From contig JALFHA010000266.1 of assembly GCA_022776785.1 (NCBI GenBank), positions 1 to 11,180 of the forward strand: a DNA stretch of 11,180 bases. Reading direction: 5' to 3'. A model generated the notes under the pieces. It was not told the DNA's origin. It made no database searches and saw only the letters and a list, made by a program, of their open reading frames with translations. Below, one piece after another: positions 5,967-11,180 of the stretch. Each line of letters begins with the position of its first letter. The first letter of the stretch is position 1. The translations under genes were made by a program, and so were the position numbers. This stretch comes from Clostridiales bacterium. GTDB lineage: Bacteria; Bacillota; Clostridia; Christensenellales; Aristaeellaceae.

Positions 5967-6815
5967 TTACACGCCAGAATACGCGCTGTAGCCGCCGTCC
6001 ACCGGCAGCACCACGCCCGTCACGAATCCCGCCGCGCGCTCATCCACGAGGAACAGCAGCGCGCCGATCAGCTCGCTGAGCTCGCCGTAGCGGCCCATCG
6101 GCGTGCCCGCGAGGATCTTCTTCACGCGCGGGGTCGGCGTACCGTCGGGATTGAACTGGAGCGCGTGGTTCTGCTCCGTCATGAAGAAGCCCGGCGCGAT
6201 GGCGTTCACGCGCACGCCGGAGCGCGCCAGATACGTCGCCAGCCACTGCGTGTAGTTGGAGACACCAGCCTTCGCCGAGGAATAGCCCGGAATCTTCGTC
6301 AGCGGGCCGAATGCGCTCATGGAGGAGATGTTGATGACACACGCGCCCTCCTGCCCGAGCATCAGCGGCGTGAGGATCTTGCTGGGCAGCCATGTGCCGC
6401 GCAGGTTGAGGTCGATCTCCTTCTGGATGTCGTCCGCGGGCACGTCAAAGTAGGTCTTTTCCCCGCCGTCGGCCATCTGCTCCTGCGGCACGGTCGCGCT
6501 GCGCACGTTGCCGCCCGCCGCGTTGACGAGGATGTTGAGCCTGCCGTACCTGCGCTCGACCTCCTCCTTGACGCGCAGCATCGCCGCCTCGTCGGTCACG
6601 TCAGCGGAAATCGCGTCCGCCTCGCCGCCGCCCGCGATAATCTCGCCCGCCACCTGCTCGCAGCGCGCCAGATTGCGCCCGAGCACGATGACCTTCGCGC
6701 CGCACGCCGCCAGCGCCCGGCAGAACATGCCGCCGATGCCGCCGTTGCCACCCGTCACCAGCGCCACGCGCCCGGAAAGATCCACATGGAAGGGGATATC
6801 GTATGCGTATGCCAT
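5967..6815 (-). CDS. SDR-family oxidoreductase, D-mannonate (fructuronate) oxidoreductase-like
   Basis: A classical short-chain dehydrogenase/reductase of 282 residues from the ATG at 6815. It shows the cofactor loop TGGNGGIG (21-28), DVT (72-74), NAAGG (98-102), catalytic Asn137, Ser165, Tyr178 and Lys182 (YSSAK), and NAIAPG (204-209). There is an insertion after NAAGGN (about 103-125) relative to short SDRs, and the C-terminus is PVDGGYSAYSGV. The insertion and the SAYSGV end recall the UxuB/YjmF group that interconverts D-fructuronate and D-mannonate. That substrate is a family-based inference; a gluconate- or other sugar-acid dehydrogenase is possible, and no hexuronate genes are nearby to support it. 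An upstream in-frame ATG at 6899 is rejected because GGAGG lies 10 bases before the ATG at 6815 and the extra 28 residues look non-coding. Single-gene unit, convergent with leuA and divergent from the ABC operon. I found no clear promoter. Confidence 0.92.
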   Translation of the reverse strand: MAYAYDIPFHVDLSGRVALVTGGNGGIGGMFCRALAACGAKVIVLGRNLARCEQVAGEIIAGGGEADAISADVTDEAAMLRVKEEVERRYGRLNILVNAAGGNVRSATVPQEQMADGGEKTYFDVPADDIQKEIDLNLRGTWLPSKILTPLMLGQEGACVINISSMSAFGPLTKIPGYSSAKAGVSNYTQWLATYLARSGVRVNAIAPGFFMTEQNHALQFNPDGTPTPRVKKILAGTPMGRYGELSELIGALLFLVDERAAGFVTGVVLPVDGGYSAYSGV

Positions 6816-6931
6816 AATGCTGTTTCCTCCAAATCCTTTGTTTATGAGGTTTTCATCATCCTTCGTCCTTATTCGCCGCCTCACCCCGGATTCCTTCATT
6901 GTGATTTATTTATCTCGCTCATGCGATCATG

Positions 6932-6960
6932 TTGAAACTCTGCCATAAAAAGGGTATAAT
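6932..6960 (+). promoter_or_regulatory. Sigma-A promoter of the ABC exporter operon
   Basis: TTGAAA (6932-6937), a 17-base spacer and a perfect TATAAT (6955-6960) form a near-consensus sigma-A promoter, with a probable start near 6967. The roughly 48-base leader contains a small GC hairpin, GCGGGC/GCCCGC (6978-6994), four bases before the GGGGAGG ribosome binding site. I saw no obvious operator palindrome overlapping the promoter. Confidence 0.88.
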
Positions 6961-7014
6961 GATGCGTGTTTTTATCCGCGGGCCGCGCGCCCGCACAGGG
7001 GAGGTTTTACGAAT

Positions 7015-8775
7015 TTGAAAAAGCTGCTCGTCTACATGAAGGGCTATGGGCGCGAATGCGTGCTCGGCCCCCTGTTCAAGCTGCTGGAGGCGTCCTTTGA
7101 GCTGATCGTGCCGCTCATCGTCGCGGCCATCATCGACAAGGGCATCCCCGCAGGCGACCGGGGCTACATCGTGCGCATGGTGCTCTGCCTCGTCGCGCTG
7201 GGCGGCGTGGGCCTGCTCAGTGCCGTCACGGCGCAGTATTTCGCGGCCAAGGCGGCCATCGGCTTTTCCGCACGGCTGCGCCACGCGCTCATGGCGCACA
7301 TCCAGACGCTGGGCTATCCGGAGCTTGACCGGCTGGGCACCTCCACGCTCGTCACCCGCATGACCAGCGACGTCAATCAGGTGCAGAACGGCGTCAACAT
7401 GACGCTGCGCCTGCTGCTGCGCTCGCCCTTCGTCGTCTTCGGCGCGATGGTGATGGCCTTCACCATCGACACGCGCTGCGCGCTGATCTTCGCAGGCGTC
7501 ATCGCGGTGCTGTGCGTCATCGTCTTTGGCATCATGCTCGTCACCATCCCGATGTACCGCCGCGTGCAGGGCCAGCTCGACTGTGTGACCGCCGCCACGC
7601 GCGAAAACCTGACGGGCGTGCGCGTGGTGCGCGCCTTCAATAAACAGGAAAGCGAAAACGAGCGCTTTGCCCAGCGCAACCAGCTGCTCACGCGGATGCA
7701 GCTCGCCGTGGGCCGCGTCTCCGCAGCGATGAATCCCGTCACCTACGTCGTCATCAACGCCGCGGTCATCCTGCTCATCCACACGGGTGCGATGCGCGTG
7801 CAGCTGGGTGATCTTTCGCAGGGGCAGGTTGTCGCGCTGTACAACTACATGAGCCAGATCCTCGTGGAGCTGGTGAAGATGGCGAACCTCATCATCCTGC
7901 TGACAAAGGCCGCGGCCTGCGGCGACCGCATCGCCCGTGTGCTCGACGAGCGCCCCGCCCAGCAGGACGGCACGCTCTCCCCCGCTCCGGATGCGCCGCG
8001 CGGCAGCGTCGTGTTCGACCATGCGTCCATCACCTATCCCGGCGCGGGCGCGGAGTCGCTGACGGACGTGAGCTTCACCGCGCAGCCGGGCCAGACCATC
8101 GGCGTCATCGGCGGCACGGGCAGCGGCAAGTCCACGCTCGTGAGCCTCATTCCCCGCTTCTACGACGCGACTGCGGGCCGCGTGCTGGTGGACGGGCTGG
8201 ACGTGCGCCAGATGCGCCGCGAGGAACTGCGCAGCCGCATCGCCGTCGTGCCGCAGAAGGCCGCGCTCTTTCAGGGCACCATCCGCAGCAACCTGCTCTG
8301 GGGCAACCCCGATGCGACGGACGGCGACCTGCATGAGGCGCTCGAGGTCGCGCAGGCGCTCGACGTGGTTTCCTCCAAGCCGAAGGGGCTCGATGAACCC
8401 GTGGAGCAGGGCGGCCGCAACTTCTCCGGCGGCCAGCGCCAGCGCCTGACGATCGCGCGCGCGCTCGTGCGCAGGCCGGAGATTCTGATTCTCGACGACA
8501 GCGCCTCCGCGCTTGACTACGCCACCGACGCGCGCCTGCGCCGGGCCATCCGCTCGATGGCGCAGCCGCCGACGACGTTCATCGTCTCGCAGCGCGCCGC
8601 GTCCATCCGCCTTGCAGACCTGATTCTCGTGCTCGACGACGGCCATGTCGCCGGCATGGGCACGCACGAGGAGCTGCTCGCCTCCTGCCCGGTCTATCAG
8701 GAGATCTACCGCTCCCAGTTCAAGCAGGAATCCGCGGGCACCGCGTCCGGCAGGGAGGTGAGCGCACATGCCTAA
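7015..8775 (+). CDS. Heterodimeric ABC exporter, half-transporter with degenerate ATP site
   Basis: A type IV ABC exporter half-unit of 586 residues, with six predicted membrane helices (about 16-40, 52-75, 132-150, 155-178, 241-257, 272-297) and a C-terminal nucleotide-binding domain (about 330-570). It has Walker A GGTGSGKST (366-374), Q-loop Gln414, an intact signature FSGGQ (470-474) and Walker B LILDD (491-495). Asp495 replaces the catalytic Glu, and in the H-loop Gln526 (SQR) replaces the switch His. Such changes mark the non-hydrolysing partner in pairs such as BmrCD, LmrCD and TM287/288. The start is a TTG at 7015, ten bases after GGGGAGG; the ATG at 7036 would remove only seven residues. 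It overlaps the second half-transporter by 8 bp. It is likely a drug, lipid or peptide exporter; the substrate cannot be read from the sequence. Confidence 0.95.
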   Translation: MKKLLVYMKGYGRECVLGPLFKLLEASFELIVPLIVAAIIDKGIPAGDRGYIVRMVLCLVALGGVGLLSAVTAQYFAAKAAIGFSARLRHALMAHIQTLGYPELDRLGTSTLVTRMTSDVNQVQNGVNMTLRLLLRSPFVVFGAMVMAFTIDTRCALIFAGVIAVLCVIVFGIMLVTIPMYRRVQGQLDCVTAATRENLTGVRVVRAFNKQESENERFAQRNQLLTRMQLAVGRVSAAMNPVTYVVINAAVILLIHTGAMRVQLGDLSQGQVVALYNYMSQILVELVKMANLIILLTKAAACGDRIARVLDERPAQQDGTLSPAPDAPRGSVVFDHASITYPGAGAESLTDVSFTAQPGQTIGVIGGTGSGKSTLVSLIPRFYDATAGRVLVDGLDVRQMRREELRSRIAVVPQKAALFQGTIRSNLLWGNPDATDGDLHEALEVAQALDVVSSKPKGLDEPVEQGGRNFSGGQRQRLTIARALVRRPEILILDDSASALDYATDARLRRAIRSMAQPPTTFIVSQRAASIRLADLILVLDDGHVAGMGTHEELLASCPVYQEIYRSQFKQESAGTASGREVSAHA

Positions 8776-10528
8776 GCAAAACGGCAAGAAGGGCGCGCAG
8801 GGCGCTGTGCTGCGCCGCGTGCTCGTGTATCTGAAGCCGCATCTGCCATACCTGGCGCTCTCGCTGCTGCTCTCGCTCGTCGCCGTGGCGCTCACGCTCT
8901 ATGTGCCCATCCTCGTGGGCCGCGCCATCGACTGCATCGTCGGCCCGGGCGAGGTCGATTTCGCCGCGCTCGTCCCGATTCTCACGACCATCGCCGTCTG
9001 CGTGCTACTCACCGCCGCGGCGCAGTGGGTGCAGAATGTGCTCAACAACCGCGTCACCTACGACACCGTGCGCGACATCCGCCGCGACGCCTTTGCGCAT
9101 ATCCAGCATCTGCCGCTTTCGTATCTGGACGCGCACCCCACCGGCGACGTCGTCAGCCGCATGATCTCAGACGTGGATACCTTCGCCGATGGCCTGCTGA
9201 TGGGCTTTACGCAGCTTTTCAGCGGCGTGATGACGATTCTGGGCACGCTGATCTTCATGCTCACGCTCAGCCCCGCCATCACGCTGGTGGTCGTGCTCAT
9301 CACCCCGCTCTCGCTCTTTGTGGCGAACTTCATCGCCAGCCGCACCTACACCATGTTCCGCCTGCAAACGAAGACGCGCGGCGAGCAGACCGCGCTCATC
9401 GACGAGGCCATCGGCGAGCAGAAGCTCGTGCAGGCCTTCGGCCACGAGGCGCAGACGCTCGCGGATTTTGACGAGGTCAACGAGCGGCTGCGCGAATGCT
9501 CGCTGCGGGCGACATTCTTCTCCTCGCTGACGAACCCGTGCACGCGCTTTGTCAACGCCATCGTCTACGCGGGCGTGGGCCTGACGGGCGCGCTCTCCGC
9601 CGTCAGCGGCACGCTGACCGTCGGCGGGCTGTCGAGCTTCCTCTCCTATGCGAACCAGTATACCAAGCCGTTCAACGAGATCTCCGGCGTCATCACGGAG
9701 CTGCAAAACGCGCTGGCCTGCGCCGGGCGCATCTTTGAGCTCATCGACGAGCCGGAGCAGACGCCCGATCCTGTCCCCGCCGAGGCGCTTCATCAGGTGC
9801 GCGGCGAGGTTGCGCTCGAGCATGTGTACTTCTCCTTTACGCCCGAACGGAAGCTCATCGAGGATTTCTCGTTGCGCGTCGCGCCCGGCCAGCGCGTAGC
9901 CATCGTCGGCCCGACGGGCTGCGGCAAGACGACGCTCATCAACCTGCTGATGCGCTTTTACGACGTGAACAGCGGCGAGATCCGCGTGGACGGTCACGAG
10001 ACGCGCGCCGTGACGCGCGGCGAGCTGCGCGCGAACATCGGCATGGTGCTTCAGGACACATGGCTCTCCTCCGGCACGATCCGGGACAACATCGCCATGG
10101 GCAAGCCCGACGCGACGGACGAGGAGATCATCGCCGCCGCGAAGGCCGCGCACGCGCACAGCTTCATCCGCCGTCTGCCGGAGGGCTACGCCACGATGCT
10201 CAGTGAATCCGGCGGGCAGCTCTCGCAGGGGCAGAAGCAGCTTCTGTGCATCGCGCGCGTGATGCTCTGCCTGCCGCCGATGCTGATTCTCGACGAGGCG
10301 ACCTCCTCCATCGACACGCGAACGGAGATGAAGATTCAGTCCGCATTCGCCACGATGATGCAGGGCCGCACGAGCTTTATCGTCGCCCACCGGCTCTCGA
10401 CCATCCAGTCCGCGGATGTGATTCTCGTCATGCGCGATGGACGGGTCATCGAGCAGGGCACGCACGAGGAGCTGCTCGCGCGCGGCGGCTTCTACCACGA
10501 TTTGTACGAGAGCCAGTTCGCGCAGTGA
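8768..10528 (+). CDS. Heterodimeric ABC exporter, half-transporter with canonical Walker B Glu and H-loop His
   Basis: The partner half-transporter, also 586 residues: six membrane helices in the first 310 residues and a nucleotide-binding domain at about 346-586. It has Walker A GPTGCGKTT (381-389), Q-loop Gln429, Walker B LILDE with catalytic Glu510, D-loop SSID and switch His541 (AHRLST). Its signature is LSQGQ (485-489) rather than LSGGQ. In the dimer, its intact Walker motifs would face the intact FSGGQ of the first protein, making one working ATP site. Its altered signature faces the Asp/Gln site, making the degenerate one. This complementarity is strong evidence that the two act as an obligate pair. 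The ATG at 8768 follows GGGAGGTG by 7 bases and sits inside the end of the upstream gene (8-bp overlap), suggesting translational coupling. A short Lys-rich N-terminus precedes the first helix. Substrate unknown. Confidence 0.96.
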   Translation: MPKQNGKKGAQGAVLRRVLVYLKPHLPYLALSLLLSLVAVALTLYVPILVGRAIDCIVGPGEVDFAALVPILTTIAVCVLLTAAAQWVQNVLNNRVTYDTVRDIRRDAFAHIQHLPLSYLDAHPTGDVVSRMISDVDTFADGLLMGFTQLFSGVMTILGTLIFMLTLSPAITLVVVLITPLSLFVANFIASRTYTMFRLQTKTRGEQTALIDEAIGEQKLVQAFGHEAQTLADFDEVNERLRECSLRATFFSSLTNPCTRFVNAIVYAGVGLTGALSAVSGTLTVGGLSSFLSYANQYTKPFNEISGVITELQNALACAGRIFELIDEPEQTPDPVPAEALHQVRGEVALEHVYFSFTPERKLIEDFSLRVAPGQRVAIVGPTGCGKTTLINLLMRFYDVNSGEIRVDGHETRAVTRGELRANIGMVLQDTWLSSGTIRDNIAMGKPDATDEEIIAAAKAAHAHSFIRRLPEGYATMLSESGGQLSQGQKQLLCIARVMLCLPPMLILDEATSSIDTRTEMKIQSAFATMMQGRTSFIVAHRLSTIQSADVILVMRDGRVIEQGTHEELLARGGFYHDLYESQFAQ

Positions 10529-10564
10529 TGCAGCTGCTCCATACTTCAAAAGGAGGTGCACGCC

Positions 10565-11110
10565 ATGCGCTATGAAAAGCAAGTCACCTTAAGAAACGGT
10601 CTGCCCTGCCTGCTGCGCAGCGGTATGCCGGAGGATGCGCAGGCCGTCATCGACCAGTTTGTGCACACGCACGGCGAGACGGACTTCTTGCTGACCTATC
10701 CGGACGAGGCCAGCTTCACGCCGGAGCAGGAAGCGCGCTTCCTGACGGACAAGCTGGAAAACCCGCGCGAGCTGGAGCTGTGCGCCATCGTAGGCGGTCA
10801 GCTCGTCGCCACCGCCGGAATTGAAGCCCTTGGGCGTTATGACAAGGTACGCCACCGCGCGGAATTCGGCATCAGCGTTCTCAAGTCCCACTGGGGCATG
10901 GGCATCGGCCACGCACTGACCGAGGCGTGCATCGCCTGCGCGCGGGAAGCGGGCTATGCCCAGCTCGAGCTCGAGGTCGTATCCGAAAACGCTGCCGCTC
11001 TCGCCCTGTATAAAAGTGCAGGCTTCACAGAGTTCGGGTGCAACCCGAGGGGGATGCACTCCCGCAGCGGGCACTGGCAGGAAGTGGTGCTCATGCGGTT
11101 GGAGCTGTGA
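10565..11110 (+). CDS. GNAT-family N-acetyltransferase
   Basis: A 181-residue single-domain GNAT enzyme, expected to transfer an acetyl group from acetyl-CoA to an amine on a small molecule or protein. The acetyl-CoA pyrophosphate loop is seen in HWGMGIGHAL (residues 109-118), after the beta strand EFGISVL (100-106). The C-terminal motif shows LELEVVSENAAALALYKSAGF (split at 134-144 and 145-154), with the typical Asn and Tyr. The family also includes RimI-like protein and small-molecule acetylases, so the substrate is not assignable. The start is the ATG at 10565, six bases after a perfect AAAGGAGGTG; a GTG at 10556 is part of that ribosome binding site. It lies 36 bases after the exporter genes with no terminator between, so it is probably the third gene of the operon. 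A role in modifying a transported or toxic compound is possible but only inferred. Confidence 0.92.
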   Translation: MRYEKQVTLRNGLPCLLRSGMPEDAQAVIDQFVHTHGETDFLLTYPDEASFTPEQEARFLTDKLENPRELELCAIVGGQLVATAGIEALGRYDKVRHRAEFGISVLKSHWGMGIGHALTEACIACAREAGYAQLELEVVSENAAALALYKSAGFTEFGCNPRGMHSRSGHWQEVVLMRLEL

Positions 11111-11180
11111 GCCGACCCGAACAGCGACAGCATTCATACTGTCTTGCACTTAAAAGCTCGAATATAAGCGCGAAGCGAAG

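Noticed and set aside
6816..6930. Possible minus-strand promoter for the SDR gene (TTCAAC with ATAAAT-like sequence)
   Set aside because: Both boxes match the consensus poorly, so no promoter is called; the SDR promoter remains unidentified.
6919..8895. A 658-codon minus-strand open frame opposite the first ABC gene
   Set aside because: His/Arg/Ala-rich translation without domains, running across the operon promoter; a shadow of the exporter gene.
9167..10582. A 471-codon minus-strand open frame opposite the second ABC gene
   Set aside because: Same shadow pattern: charged low-complexity translation opposite a gene with all ABC motifs intact.
11126..11143. GACAG/CTGTC hairpin after the acetyltransferase as a terminator
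   Set aside because: Only 5 bp with an 8-base loop and no real T run; too weak to call, and the window ends 37 bases later.
11144..11172. Promoter-like TTGCAC ... TATAAG near the right edge
   Set aside because: The spacing between the boxes is about 13 bases, too short for a sigma-A promoter.

Overview
The window looks like a chromosomal housekeeping region from a GC-rich member of the Bacillota, probably a gut-type clostridial lineage; this assignment is inferred. The support is high GC with C/G-ending codons, strong AGGAGG-type ribosome binding sites, sigma-A promoters close to consensus (TTGACA/TAAAAT, TTGAAA/TATAAT), intrinsic terminators and a leucine T-box leader. No mobile element, CRISPR array, tRNA or rRNA gene was seen.

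Left arm, minus strand, read right to left: a sigma-A promoter at about 3650-3677 drives rplM (L13), rpsI (S9) and secG. A 14-bp hairpin after secG probably ends or weakens that transcript. rnr (RNase R) and the 5' end of a gpsA-like glycerol-3-phosphate dehydrogenase gene follow; the latter runs off the left edge. These genes serve ribosome assembly, protein export, RNA turnover and phospholipid precursor synthesis.

Centre: the 605 bases between rplM and leuA hold two divergent promoters, the rplM 5' leader, and a complete T-box riboswitch with a CUC (Leu) specifier and mutually exclusive antiterminator and terminator. It controls a single-gene leuA (2-isopropylmalate synthase, long LeuA2 type), which ends in a strong terminator. 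A convergent, single-gene SDR oxidoreductase of the D-mannonate/fructuronate oxidoreductase type lies on the minus strand beyond it.

Right arm, plus strand: a near-consensus promoter at 6932-6960 starts a three-gene operon. It encodes two 586-residue ABC half-transporters, overlapping by 8 bp, and then a GNAT acetyltransferase. The half-transporters have complementary defects: the first has Asp and Gln in place of the catalytic Glu and switch His, and the second has an altered signature motif. This is the pattern of a heterodimeric exporter with one working and one degenerate ATP site.

I found no convincing new biological system. The most informative parts are the T-box/leuA unit, the asymmetric exporter with its linked acetyltransferase, and the rplM-rpsI-secG-rnr-gpsA gene order.
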